A stretch of 64,000 bases of DNA from Acanthochlamys bracteata (lineage: Eukaryota; Streptophyta; Magnoliopsida; Pandanales; Velloziaceae): positions 2,356,001 to 2,420,000 of the forward strand of contig CM034141.1 of NCBI GenBank assembly GCA_019914995.1, in the 5' to 3' direction. The translations under genes and the position numbers were made by a program. The notes beneath the pieces were generated by a model. The model was not told the DNA's origin and did not search any database. It saw only the letters and a list, made by a program, of their open reading frames with translations. Shown here piece after piece: positions 25,439 to 37,479 of the stretch. Position 1 is the first letter of the stretch; every line of letters starts with the position of its first letter.

Positions 25439-25759
25439 CATCAGTTACCTGCTATATTGTGCTAATATAGTAAATTATATCTTTTCTAATTGTGATTAAA
25501 TTAGATTTCAAGAAATAGATAAATAAAAAAAAGAGTTAACATTTATGAAAAAAAATTAGGCTTTTCCTCTTTCGTAGAGGTGACCCAAGCCCCCACATAG
25601 ATAAGCCCATGTTAAAACTATTGTTTTTTATTTTTTATTTTTGAAAAATCTTTTTAGGATTTTTTAACCCTATCTAATAGTCACTAAAAAGAAAAAAAGA
25701 TAAAAATTGGAAAAGAACAATCTTATTCTCCAGTTTGGTGGTAACTCAAAGTGAACGTC

Positions 25760-27718
25760 AATTTAACGTTCGATTGAGCTGAAATTTTATAACGTGTTCT
25801 CGGAAGATAATTTTTTATTCTAAAAGGTAGAGATCATATTTGAAGTTCTATATATCCAGATTCATGCATATTTTTCGAAGCCATTATTTTGGTAAAATCT
25901 TTCATTTTTTATAGTTTGCCAAGTTGTTGAATCTTGAAATATATGATTATATGAATATAATTTTAACTAGAAAGAATTTGTATATTTCTATTATTATGAC
26001 AGTAGAGATTTGCTATTGATATGGGTTTACTCACGTGTTGAGAAAGTTTTCAGTAAATTGCTTATATCGATGTGCTTGTGAATTTTGGCGATTTACGTGC
26101 TTTGAGTATTTGTTGAAATATCATTATTTTTGTTGTTTTCTATTAGCTTCCAAAAAAAAAGATAACTATTATTTTCGCTACATTCTCTACATATTATATT
26201 GAATAGTGATAAAGATAATTTTATCCCATTATAATAATATCAGAGTCTTGATTTTAATTAACTTATGCCTTGTGGTGAACAATTAAAACTAATACAAGTA
26301 GAATGATTAATTTGAATGGTTAAATTACCATCTTTTGGAAAGGAAAGATGAATGATTTGTTATATGTGAAAAACTAATATCTAGTAGAATTTAATGAAGA
26401 AAAGCATATAAACAAAACTAATGCTAAATAAAATTTAGCTCACAATAACTATGTAGTTTTATTAGACAATGGATAGATGATAACGTTTTGAACCATATTA
26501 GTGATGAAAATATGCAAACACTTTATGGAACAAAGTTGAGCAATTGTTTGCTAAAAAAAAATGAAAATAATAAGTTGTTTTTGATTAAGACAGATGGTTA
26601 ATTTGAAATTTGGGGATGGACTCCTCCAACAGATCACTTGCATATATTCGAAAGTCTTATTAATCAGTTAGTTAGAATGAGTATTAATTTGATGATGGAG
26701 TACACTCTATATTATTGCCATATTACCGGACTCGTTGGAGATATTTAGAATGTCTTTGTTTAATTAAGCCCCAGACAGTGTTATATTATTGATTTGACTA
26801 GTAATAGTATTTTGAATGAAAAAAATATGAGAAGAAAATTACGGAGTTTCTCTTTGCAGTCCCTTGGTAAGATTTTACTTTTCATACAAGACCAAAACAC
26901 GTTGATGTGAGATATTATTAGGCCTTCAAGTTAGCCTGAGTTTGGGTTACTAACGTAAATGGCTTGGTAGGCCCGAGTGAAAATGAGCTAGTTTGGTTGG
27001 CTATGTCCAAATTAGTAGCGTACGGATCGAGATGGTGCTTAAATGAAAAATAGACTATATAATTTGGAGATAGCCAGCAATTCGCATGGCTAGACTAAGT
27101 TAGGCTCTGGCTTGATGGGTATAACAACTCACGCCCCTTAATAATCACACATTGATTAGGTGCTGGAATGAACATATGATCATATATAGAAGATATTAAT
27201 TCATAAGTGGTTGGCCAATTATTTTAATATGAGAATCCGATCTTATAGATATCATAACTGAGAGATTCTATTAACGACAACGTGGTCCCGACGGATATTT
27301 TTTTATTTTGAAAGATAGAAAATGTATTTGGGATTCTCTATACAGCTTCATGCGTGTTTGCGAAGTCACCAATTTGGTGAGATTTTTTAATCCTTTGTAG
27401 TTTACTAAGATTGTTGAATCTTAAGATATATGTGTGTATCCTTATAATTTAGAAAGAAAAAAACTTGTATTTCTATTATTTTGATATTGAAAATTAGTTA
27501 GTTGCCGTGATTTTTACTTCTCATATTTAAAAAAGTATTTTAGGTAAATTGCTTATGTTGATATTATTACAATGATGATTATTTCATATTTTGAATATTT
27601 ACTGAAGTATTATTTTATTTGATAATTTTTTACTAGATTTAGATGAGAGATAATTTTAAATTTTATGCATACTCTATATATTGTGTTGAATATGTGTAAA
27701 TGTTATTTTATCCCATCA
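25760..27718 (+). mobile_element. Very old, shortened copia fossil with diverged LTRs
   Basis: Sequence at about 25760-26235 is repeated, strongly diverged, in the same orientation at about 27250-27718. Shared words include TTGTTGAATCTT and TTTTATCCCAT at the ends. Just after the left copy, AATATCAGAGTC (26236-26247) resembles a worn initiator-Met primer site. At about 26620-26690 a gag-like stretch, DHLHIFESLINQLVRMSINL, matches the copia gag (UBN2) core. The interior is only about 1 kb, so most of pol is gone. Breaks are many. LTR divergence makes this the oldest dated element in the window. Confidence 0.6.
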
Positions 27719-27721
27719 ATT

Positions 27722-27902
27722 TTGTGGTCCTCTTATAATTGGTAAGAGCACCGCGCTATGCCATTTCGTTTGAAATACTCTTTACGTTTTAAACTTACCA
27801 TTCTGCTATATGTGGTAATCCCACAAGTGAGGTTTGAGTCTGCAATGCGATTTCGCTTATAAAGAAAGGAAATGGCATAAATAATTAAGAAAAAAAAAAA
27901 CA
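27722..27902 (+). mobile_element. tRNA-derived SINE-like fragment
   Basis: An A-box-like segment (TAATTGGTAAGAGCACC) is followed by AATCCCACAAGTGAGGTTTG, which resembles the region around the B box of the plant Au SINE. The fragment ends near an A-rich tail at about 27890-27902. No clear target duplication was seen. Confidence 0.4.
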
Positions 27903-28346
27903 TAATGCTATCAAAATGGCTAAATTGTACGGATGGTCCATAATTTCACTAGTGATGCAGTTTGGTCTCTGATATTTAATTCGGTACATTTTACTTCTTG
28001 AAATTTTAGCTTTGTGAAAGAAATCGCTAGCAAATATTGTGAAGACCGTTTTGGTAGAGAATAATCTAGTTCATCACTACCAATTATGATTTAGCTCGTA
28101 AAAATATCCCGCTTTGATAACAAATTACACGCTAATTGTCACGCTAACATTTATTTAACATGGTTTGTTAAAATAACGAATAACAATCATTTTTTTCATA
28201 CAAAGCTGAATTCTCAGCACTAAAATTTCACCAAAGTAAATATAAAAAAATAAATCGTGTAATAGGTGAAACCACTAGCATCAGTTTGTAAAGTAATAAT
28301 TTGGAGATTTTAATTTTCTCAGAAATTCTAATCCCGTCATCATTTC
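27903..28346. other. Intergenic DNA upstream of ILP1
   Basis: AT-rich DNA with no recognised feature. Confidence 0.5.
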
Positions 28347-28589
28347 GGGCGTGTTTACCAATATCCCAAACTCACTTTTTTTAAACTAACTTTTAATATA
28401 AAATACATACAAAAATTAAAATAAAATTTTAATTAATAAATTTTTTTAAAAAATTTAATTTTAAAACTTACTATAAATATTAAATTAATATATAATTTTA
28501 TTTTTATTAAATATTTTTAATTTTTAATTTAATTTTTTAAATTGATTTTTAAAAAATTGACTTCATCTTGTATCAAGGTAAACACGCCC
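28347..28589. mobile_element. MITE in the ILP1 promoter region
   Basis: Perfect 13-bp terminal inverted repeats, GGGCGTGTTTACC and GGTAAACACGCCC, bound 243 bp of very AT-rich DNA. The flanking trinucleotide TTC is duplicated (28344-28346 and 28590-28592). The right end lies 243 bp upstream of the ILP1 start codon, so the element may sit in the promoter or 5' UTR. Confidence 0.75.
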
Positions 28590-28832
28590 TTCGTGTCCGA
28601 GCCGACCGACGTATCCGTTCGTCCTCGGATCTCTTCGAAAAGTTAACTAAAGCACGCACATAACCAAATAAAGACAACATTTCCAAATCTTTCCGCTCCA
28701 ACTTGTTCCAATTTCTTCTTTCAAATTCTGTTTTTCTGCTCTCTGTAAGAAATCAATCAACAACAACAACAAAATCGGAGAAATTTCTAATTCAATTCGA
28801 TTCAATCCAAGTAGTAATTCATTGCTTGCCCA

Positions 28833-31574
28833 ATGAGTAGTAGCAACAACAGAAACAAGAACTTCCGCCGCCGCTCCGAGACCTCCACCGACGCAGCCGA
28901 AGAAAGCCCCTCTCCTTCTCCCTCCGCCACTGTCGCCGCTCCTTCTCGGCTAAGCTTTGCCGACGACGAAGAGAACGATGAAGACAACGGCGGTCCTGTA
29001 TCCGTTTCCCGTCCTTCTCGTCTTTCGGGAAACGTTTCCCGACCTCTCCATAAGATTACTACCGCGAAAGATCGCGCTACTGCTGCTTCTTTGCTTCCAA
29101 AAGCTTCCAATGTCCGTCCGCAGACCGGCGAATATACTAAGGAACGGTTGCTTGAGCTCCACAAGAACGCTCGCCCCCTCCGGGCGGCTCCTGCCCCTAA
29201 GTCGAAACCTTCTACACCTTCGGAGCCTGTGATTGTACTCAAAGGGCTGTTAAAACCTCCTCATCCATCTTCAGCGGTTGATAAATCTGAGAGCAAACAG
29301 GTTTCTAGTGACTCGCAGTCTGATGAGGAAACAAATGATGGAGCTGAAAAGTTGGGGTTGGGGAAGATGTCAATTGGTCCGAAAGCACTGAAGGATTCAG
29401 GGGTGATACCTGACAAGGCCATGATTGAAGCTATCCGTGCCGAGCGAGAGCGGAAACGGCGTTTACGGAGTCCTGCGCCTGACTATATTTCGATTGAGGG
29501 TGGAGGTGTTTCAGCTAGCAGATCGTCTCATGATGGAGGGTCAAGTGATGAGGAGGATGGGGATTTTAGGGGCCGTATTGCGTTGTTTGGGGATGTGAGA
29601 AAGGATGGTGGAAGTGCTGGCGCTAAGAAGGGTGTGTTTGAGGATATTGAAGATAGGACTATAGTTAAGGAGGTTGCAGTGGCTGTTATGGACAATGAGG
29701 AAGATGATGAGGATGAGGAAGATCGGAAGTGGGAGGAGGAGCAAGTTAGGAAAGGTCTAGGGAAGAGGATTGATGATGCCCCAAGATCCACTCTGGTTGT
29801 TGCCCCACCACAAACTTCCTTGTACACTGCCTTTGTACAACAGAGCCACTCTGTTGGTGTGAATGTAGGACATGCTATAGGTGATATGCGGAGCACTGAG
29901 GTGATGACATTTTCCCAGCAGGCTGAAGCCACAAAGCGGGTCTTTCAGGAGAATTTCATGAGGCTCCAAGATTCCCATAATAAGACTGTGCATTCTCTGG
30001 TGAAAACTGATGAAAATCTCCTGGAGGCACTCTCTGATGTTACCATGTTAGAGAAGTCACTGAAAGCTGCTAGTGAAAAGTTTGTGTTTGTGCAGCAGGT
30101 CCGTGATTACATCTCGGTGATGTGTGATTTTTTGCAAGATAAAGCATCATTGATTGAAGAATTAGAGGAGCAGATGCAGAAGCTGCATGAGGAACGTGCG
30201 TCTTCTGTGACGGAAAGAAGAGCTGCTGATATTGCCGACGAGTCAAGTGAGGTAGAAGCAGCTGTCAGTTCAGCGCTGACGGTACTCAACAAAGGATCCT
30301 CACCTGCATATTTGTCTGCAGCTGTTGCAGCAGCTCAGTCTGCTTCAGCAGCTGCAAGAGAGAGTGTGAATTTACCGGTTCAGCTAGATAAATTTGGAAG
30401 AGATGTTAACCTACAGAAGCGCATGGATCTTGCACGGAGGGCTGAAGCTAGAAAAAGAAGGAAAGCTAAGTCCGAGTCCAAAAGGGTGGCTTACATTGGG
30501 AAGGATCAATCATATCAGCTAATTGAAGGAGAATCAAGCACTGATGAAAGTGATAGTGAGAGCAGTGCCTATCAGTCTAGCCGTGATGAATTGCTTCATA
30601 CAGCTGCTGAGGTCTTTAATGATGCAGCTGAAGAATATTCAAAGCTTGCGAGTGTTAAAGAAAAGTTTGAGAGCTGGAAAAGGCTAGATCCCTCGAGTTA
30701 CCGTGATGCTTACATGTCTCTCAGTGCACCTGCTATCTTCGCTCCGTATGTAAGGTTGGAGCTTCTGAAATGGGATCCACTCTATCACAAGGCTCATTTT
30801 AGTGACATGGAGTGGCATGATCTGCTCTTTGATTATGGGTTACCAGGTAAAGACCATAACTTCGATCCTGATGATGCTGATGCAAATCTTATCCCTGAAT
30901 TAGTAGAAAAAGTGGCTCTCCCCATTTTGCATCATGAAATTGCACATTGCTGGGACATACTGAGCACTAAGAGGACAGAGAATGTTGTCTTTGCAACAAG
31001 CATGGTTTTAGATTATGTCCCATCAAGCCCTGCTTTGAAGGACCTGTTAGCTGTCGTTAGGTCTCGTTTTTATGAGGCAATCACTAACCTTCACTTACCA
31101 ACTTGGAGCCCAGCCATCACAAATACTGTACCAGGCGCTGCACAGCTTGTAGCATATAGATTTGGAATGTCCCTTCGTCTCTTAAGAAGTATTTGTTTAT
31201 GGAAAAACATCCTTGCATTACCAATTTTGGAGAAATATGCCCTTGAGGAGCTGGTTGGGAAGAAGCTTTTGCCCCATATTAGAATCATCATGCCTAACGT
31301 ATATGATGCAGTAATGAAAACAGAGAGGATAGTTGCAGCACTATCAGGTGTTTGGAGTGGTGCTAGTGTAACTAGAGATCACAGCGAGAAGCTGCAACCT
31401 TTGATCGACTGTGTGGTTAAACTGGTGAAGAAGTTAGAGGAAAGACGCAACCATGCAATTGAGGAGGAGAATCTTGGGCTTGCCCGCCGTCTAAAGAAGA
31501 TGCTGGTTGAGCTTAATGAGTACGACAAAGCAAGAGATGTTCTAAGAAGATTTCATCTTAAGGAAGCTCTCTGA
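28833..31574 (+). CDS. ILP1: ILP1-type GCFC-domain protein (PAXBP1/GCF homologue)
   Basis: The family acts in the nucleus. Arabidopsis ILP1 represses CYCA2 genes, affects endoreduplication, and works with NTR1 in spliceosome disassembly and miRNA biogenesis (established knowledge). The 913-residue protein, uninterrupted in one exon, matches the usual full length. Residues 1-130 are Ser/Arg/Pro-rich and disordered. An acidic run at about 285-297 precedes the conserved KWEEEQVRKGLGKRID. A coiled coil spans about 365-455, and the GCFC core with YMSLSAPAIFAPYVRLELL and WDPLYH about 600-830. A basic segment near 530-550 (RRAEARKRRKAKSESK) may be a nuclear signal. The start fits: it opens the plant-typical MSSSNNRNKNFRRR. 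An AT-rich MITE lies just upstream. Confidence 0.95.
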   Translation: MSSSNNRNKNFRRRSETSTDAAEESPSPSPSATVAAPSRLSFADDEENDEDNGGPVSVSRPSRLSGNVSRPLHKITTAKDRATAASLLPKASNVRPQTGEYTKERLLELHKNARPLRAAPAPKSKPSTPSEPVIVLKGLLKPPHPSSAVDKSESKQVSSDSQSDEETNDGAEKLGLGKMSIGPKALKDSGVIPDKAMIEAIRAERERKRRLRSPAPDYISIEGGGVSASRSSHDGGSSDEEDGDFRGRIALFGDVRKDGGSAGAKKGVFEDIEDRTIVKEVAVAVMDNEEDDEDEEDRKWEEEQVRKGLGKRIDDAPRSTLVVAPPQTSLYTAFVQQSHSVGVNVGHAIGDMRSTEVMTFSQQAEATKRVFQENFMRLQDSHNKTVHSLVKTDENLLEALSDVTMLEKSLKAASEKFVFVQQVRDYISVMCDFLQDKASLIEELEEQMQKLHEERASSVTERRAADIADESSEVEAAVSSALTVLNKGSSPAYLSAAVAAAQSASAAARESVNLPVQLDKFGRDVNLQKRMDLARRAEARKRRKAKSESKRVAYIGKDQSYQLIEGESSTDESDSESSAYQSSRDELLHTAAEVFNDAAEEYSKLASVKEKFESWKRLDPSSYRDAYMSLSAPAIFAPYVRLELLKWDPLYHKAHFSDMEWHDLLFDYGLPGKDHNFDPDDADANLIPELVEKVALPILHHEIAHCWDILSTKRTENVVFATSMVLDYVPSSPALKDLLAVVRSRFYEAITNLHLPTWSPAITNTVPGAAQLVAYRFGMSLRLLRSICLWKNILALPILEKYALEELVGKKLLPHIRIIMPNVYDAVMKTERIVAALSGVWSGASVTRDHSEKLQPLIDCVVKLVKKLEERRNHAIEEENLGLARRLKKMLVELNEYDKARDVLRRFHLKEAL

Positions 31575-32397
31575 GCATAGGATTACAAGGTCAAAATACA
31601 GGTCCTTGTCAGCTTCAATATGCTATTATAATTCCCTAGTTAAAACCGTTATCTTGTTTCTTTGACTGAGAAATTCATGAATTTCACTTGGTTCTAGTTT
31701 TATAAATATTTTGATTTATTTTTAGATGTTTTATTTTGGTGGACTCCGTCAGTTGTTTATGGTAGTAGACCAACTGTGGATTCATCATTCGTTGAATTGG
31801 AACATTCTAGATTTATGTATATCTTGAAAATTTTTGAACCACAACCCATCTAGCCTAGGTTAGTATGGCTCTTTCTCAAACCATAGTACATAGTTCAGTC
31901 CTCCTTGATAAATTTTTTTAATTTTTTCTATAAATTAAATATCATACTACCCTGTTGGTCAATTTGTTAGTATGCTAGTCTTAGACTCGTTATTTCTAGG
32001 TTTAAAAATATGGTTTTTTTGGAGTTAACTTGAATGTGATTTTCATGTCCATGTGCTACTGTATAGTGAAGTTATAAACAAATGCTGAAAAAAAAAATGT
32101 AGTTTTCAAGAAGTTTCTGGTAAAAGGTTTAAGGGTTGAAGTTGAAACAGCAAAACATTGAAGTTGTTGAAACTAGAAGGTCTGGAGGAAACATTTTGAA
32201 ATTTCAAAGGATCAATTTGCCAAAAGTTTATAAAAGTTCCGGGCTTTATGATACATAGATTTAGTACTGGACATGAAGAGAAGCAAAATGTAGAGGGACA
32301 AAAAAAATACACCATAACTATCATATATTGGCTAAGCGGCTGCATCCAATTATATCTCATAGTCTTATTTAACTTACGGTGTGTACCAACTGCAGCT
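31575..32397. other. ILP1 3' flank
   Basis: This is the presumed 3' UTR and downstream DNA. No clear polyadenylation signal could be chosen by eye and no other feature was recognised. Confidence 0.5.
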
Positions 32398-32549
32398 TTA
32401 ACAAGAAGCTTCAGCCTTCTGGGTGAAACGCCTGACTTGATCAGCAGCAAGTTTGGCTTTATACTTTGGACCCAACTCAATTAGCCTATTGATCATGTTC
32501 TGGCTTGACTCAGTTGACCTAGTTAGCCTGGACAACACTTTGTTTATCG
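32398..32549 (-). pseudogene. Orphan terminal exon-like segment, function unknown
   Basis: On the minus strand an acceptor-like TTTCAG (ending at 32550) is followed by an open frame to a TAA at 32398-32400. The translation has a real-protein look, with SRLTRSTESSQNMINRLIEL and a basic, helical end KLAADQVRRFTQKAEASC. I recognise no family. Partner exons were not found upstream on the minus strand to 37 kb. It may be the last exon of an undetected gene convergent with ILP1, a gene relic, or chance. Confidence 0.35.
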
Positions 32550-35321
32550 CTGAAATATCCCAAAAACACCACTGTAAAAAATTTGGGGGAGGTACATGTT
32601 GGAATAATAATGCTTATACCGGTTTATTTGATGCTGCATTATTCAAGCATCATTAATTCATTCTCTAGAAACAAAGCTAAGTTTTCTGCATCTAATCATC
32701 ACCAGATTTCTCATAATTTGTGAGGCCTTGCTTATTGGTACATGCTTGTTTTTCCTTGGACTATTGTTTGACTTGCATTGCCAAAATTGATAATTAGTTT
32801 TGTATATAATCATGATGAGGTCTAGTTGCAAAATGCACCAATAACATCTCCTTGGAATACCTTATTGATTGTGTGTAGTTTAAACAGTTAAGGTTTCTTT
32901 CTCTATTTATTTTAATTGTTTTTCTTGTCTGTCCCTTTCTTTATGAGAGCATTGTGTTTGTGTCTTTTATTTACCAAGTAAATAATACTATTCATAATAA
33001 AGGATTAGTTCATACTCTATGTTATGCACATTGCGTACTAACTCAAAATCAACAAGCATATCCCAAGAATCTATTAGGTAAATTTGCGTGCACATGCATG
33101 AACTTGTGTTAAGAATTAGGCAAATACCATAACTTGGCAACATAAGTTGAATTTTGAGAGCCTAATGCCTCCGACATATATCACTGCCGAATCACTTAAG
33201 TGTAGCTTGAGGTGTTAGTATTTGGCTTACAAATTGAGGTCATCATCTCTTTTTCCTTTTATTATTTTAGATATAGTCATAATGGTGATTATGAAGTTTA
33301 AAAATCTAGCAGTTCCTTTAGCGAAAATTTGTGTGCGTTACCTTTTCTTTGAAAGGAAAAAAATGTTCACTATCTATTCCAGTTGCTGGTGGCTAAGAGG
33401 CATTTGTATATTCTTGTGATATTTAGGTCCTCAATTGGTATAGAATATAATTTTGCACGAAGTACAAATAGCTCCTCTGAGAGATCTATGCCAATTTTTC
33501 ATCCAATTTCTGACTACGATTTTTGACATGTTTCATGCAATCTGTTACAATATTTTAATCAAGTGAGGATAAATATTTTCTAAATTGGTATGTTCCATAA
33601 TTCATGAAAGCTGTTTAACAGTATCATTATACTGACCATGATTTAATTTATTTTATACCACTAATCTTTGCGGTAAATAAGTATTGGCAATCTTGACACC
33701 AATTCCTGTTTTTAGGATGGTTTATTATGGTATTGCTTGTTGTAGAATGCATTCTTTTTTCTAAGTTTCAATGAGCTGAGTTGATTTATGTGATGTCTGA
33801 AATACTGATTAAACTTTGTATATAACTTTTGCAATTGCAAAGAATAGCAGCTGCTTGCTCATCATGGTTGTAACTTGTCAATTCTGCTCACAGTTTTGTT
33901 AATGATATGTGCACTAGGTAACTAAATATTTTTATCCTAATTTAGTTGAACTTGTAAGGCTCACACATTGAAGCTAGGCGTTCTGATAACAACTATGGAG
34001 ATAAAATTTGATCATATATGGATGAATTCACAGCTTTAAGTACTTGCTCTAGGTTTTTGTTCAATACATAGCTCTAGCATTCAGAGGCTTGGTTAATCAG
34101 TGTACTTGCTGAGCTTCTACTGTCATCTACTGCAGATGCTCGCATGCAATATCACCTCCGACAAAGGTCATGGGTGTGAGATCTCAAAAGGTATGCCACA
34201 GGGTAACCTCTCTGTGTAGTGTGAGACATCGGACATAGGTTATACATTTGACATAGAGAAATACAGATTTGTTTTGCTATAGTAAAGAGCAGTTCCAGTG
34301 GCTTATGGAGATTTTGGTTCAAGGGTCAATTGATAGCATATACGGGTGTAACATTACTGAATTATAATTAACAGACACCATCAAGAGTTAGTATACTTGA
34401 TATGCATTGATAGTCTATATCTTGTATCTTTCTTTCTTTCTTTATTTTCCATCATTCTTCTAATTTCCTGTTCTAGACACAAGGAGTGATACATTCGTTG
34501 AAGGTTGGATACTATGCAATGTACATCACTTCTACTTGTAGTCATAAATGTAATACTTTGTGGTGGTTGGTTTGGTTTCTACCACTCTGTAGCTTGGCAG
34601 ATGGTCTAAAGAAAATTTGTAAGCTTTGGTTATCAAGGTTTTACTGGTTGTTGTGTGAGATTGGTATTGGTTGGCGATAAAGTATGTGCGTGTTGCCAGT
34701 TAGAGTTACATGCATAATTAGTTGCAGTGCGGGAATTATATATTTCTCTCAATCGAAGGTCCAATTTTACTCTAAATTCATGTATGTCAGTGCTAGATTT
34801 CTTAGCATCCGATGTTGATTCCTAGATCTTATGTGGCGTAACATTTTTTTTCAATTTTATAAATGCGGCAGGCATCTTCCAAGTGATGGATGCAATCTCT
34901 TGCTACTTTCAATTTTCCTATTAAGGCAATTTCAGGCAAACTATATCTTGGTAAAATGTTGGCTGTTAAGCTAAGCTCTAGGCAATTTGGAAGGACTTTG
35001 TTTTGTCGCTGCGCAGTTTGTTGAGATTATCCTTGGTCTATATCGTGTTGACCGGCTTATTGAGGCAAATGTAATTAAATGAGTTTTTTACCCTCTATTT
35101 ATGTTGGAATTCGCTATACCTTCAAGTTTCAGTTGCTGGTTCTTAATGAGTTTGATGCCTGTGTCCATCTCAAATAAATAGAAATACAAAGAATATAGTC
35201 ATACCACTATTTTGATGCCATATCTTCTTTTCAATTGGATGTATCTGCTGAGAAGTACTTTGTGCTATGGAATTGTGAAAATACATATGTAGCGCTTATA
35301 TTAGTTTCTCCGGTCTTTTGA
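32550..35321. other. Intergenic DNA, no gene recognised
   Basis: Base composition is less AT-biased than in neighbouring repeats, but open frames on both strands are short and show no domains. If the segment at 32398-32549 is a real exon, its partners would be expected here. Confidence 0.4.
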
Positions 35322-35571
35322 GAGCACGTTTGGGAGCATATTTCAAACGCTGCTTTTCAATTTTTTTTTATTTTACGTTTTTTAATACATATTTAGAAAA
35401 TTTATTTAAAATTTAGATAATATAGAAAAATTTTATGTAATGAGATATTTTTATTACATATTTTTATTATTTTTTGGAAGTAAAAAAAATAGAGCTTATT
35501 TTTTAAAAGAATAAAAATATTTTTTATTTCAGAAAAGCTTTATTTCATAAGCAATTTCAAATACAGTCTGG
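35322..35571. mobile_element. Short TIR element of the ~250-bp family
   Basis: The left end GAGCACGTTTGGGAGCATAT and inverted right end CAGACTGTATTTGAAATTGC bound an AT-rich interior with TTTCAGAAAAGCTTTATTTC near the right end, closely like 51211-51455. Confidence 0.55.
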
Positions 35572-37340
35572 ATATGTATGAGCTGAGTACGCAGAATGGC
35601 AACTAAAGCTAGATCGTGCCAGGTTGCTTTTGGGTGTATAGAATTCGCCTGAATTACCTAGAAGGAATGAGCAAATACCTCCGTTTGCAGAGGCAATGTA
35701 AACCATGAGATTCTGAGAGTCAACCTCACTGAGCATAAATCTAGAAACTTGAAGGTTTCCCTTGCATATACTTCAAAATGGGTGAAAGGAAAGAGGTTCA
35801 TAGGAGTAAGTGACTAGCTAAAGTATACGAGTAAAATATAAGAGGAAAGTTGCGGTAACCCAGAAATGAAAATACGTACGAGTTGACCCGTCAACATTGA
35901 ATAAAAGATTTTCAAATTTTTAAGAAAAATTAAAAAATTTATCTAAAATTATAATAATTATCGTGCTGATGTCATCATGATGCTAGCATGAGGTCATTAT
36001 AATTTTCTAAATTACTTTTAAACAAAAATATTTTAAATACAATTTTACAAGCCAAAAATATATAATTATATATAATTGCAATAAAAGATTTATATTTTAG
36101 TTTTATTTTAATAATAATTTTTAAGTTATTCTTTTAATTTTTTGTTCTTTCTTTCTTTATATAATAAAAAAATAGGCAAACGAATTGGACTAGATCAAGT
36201 AAATTACAACCCGAGTCGGGTAGGGTCAGCCCGGTTCGAGTTAGTTCATTTACTCAACTACGCGAGGCTGACCCGGCACTCCGTATTTGCATCTCTCGTA
36301 CCACAATATCTTATGAAGGAGATGGATCAGCCTACTACTCGAAGCTCACCAAAATTCAGTATGATAGATTAAAGGTATTCACCCAAAATTCATCCTAAAT
36401 CGACTAGTTATGCTTAAATTAAAGGTATTCGTGTTAGGTCCATTTATGTTGGATGAGCACCTCCAACGTTCAAGTTCATCCAAACGTTCCCAGATGTGAT
36501 TTAAGATGAAAAAATATGCCCCGATCACTTAGTCTACTTAATCGATCAATTTGATATATTTCCTCGAAGAACTGGGCACTATTGAATTAAATGAGACTGG
36601 ATAAAGCAGATGCATCTCTACTTTAAGTTCACTTGAAAAAGCAAACGTATACCTTGGTTTTGTTTTTATTTTTGGCTATGTTAGGCAGCTAGTGAAGAAT
36701 CATAAATATTGAAGAACCCTTTTTTGAAAAAACGTACAACCACAAAGGGTACATCTTGCAGTTACAACCAACTACAGAAGCATTTATATCTCATATAATA
36801 TAGTAATAATCATATTGACGCAACGTCACTTAGCACTATAGTACCTAACTAACCATAGCGCTTGTGATAGATAAAAGGTAGATAAGAAGGCTTCAAACGC
36901 ATGGACATTTGTGCACAATTTAGTAAGTAAAGATGATACGCACGCTTTGTAACTTGATCAGGACTGATGTGACAAATCCGAAAGGAAGTGAAACTTCAAC
37001 ATCTCGCAAGCAATCTATTATGTTCACATGCAACCAGCTTCTAGCATATCCAAAAAATTCAAATCTGTATAGTTAAAATACGTAAAATGGGAAATGTATA
37101 AACATTTGTCATTGCATAGAATGCTATAGCAAATTTTCTTAAAAGCATTCATCTACTAAACCGATGCTTCTAAGATCTACCACATCTAGTTAAAGCTGGA
37201 ACATGTTGAAGAGGTTTATGTTACATGCAAGAAACTAAGAAAATGGCAAAGGAAACTAGGCATAAAAGAAGGAAAACTAGAAAATAACCATGTGTTATAG
37301 TTCAAGGCCTTCTATGATAGTTCATACATGTATATGTAGA
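35572..37340. other. Intergenic DNA
   Basis: About 35580-35830 has a coding-like composition on the plus strand but no supported frame. An open frame at 36142-36372 has no recognised domain. Nothing else was identified. Confidence 0.4.
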
Positions 37341-37466
37341 TATTAGACTGTATTGCTGGACTATATATTAGCAAGCCCATCATCTATAGTATATATATGA
37401 ACGTGTAAACTATAATGTTGATGATTCACTATATTCAATTCTTTCATACATCCATTAATTGTTTCA
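37341..37466 (+). repeat. 5' LTR of the decayed copia fossil
   Basis: It runs 126 bp from TATTAGACTGTAT to TTGTTTCA. The same first bases recur at 41650-41662 after the polypurine tract. Confidence 0.7.
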
Positions 37467-37479
37467 TGGTATCGAGCCA
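37467..37479 (+). other. Primer binding site of the decayed copia fossil
   Basis: TGGTATCGAGCCA follows the LTR directly and resembles the complement of the initiator-Met tRNA end, as in other copia elements. Confidence 0.75.

Noticed and set aside
27722-27810. Possible tRNA gene
   Set aside because: A-box-like and B-box-like words exist but no complete cloverleaf; it fits a SINE fragment better.
28802-29242. 146-codon minus-strand frame
   Set aside because: It is a shadow of the G+C-rich, Ser/Arg-rich start of ILP1 and has no domain.
35570-35830. Weak likeness to a GINS SLD5-type helix (LDRARLLLG)
   Set aside because: The match is a few residues, the frame is not kept and no other part of such a gene is nearby.
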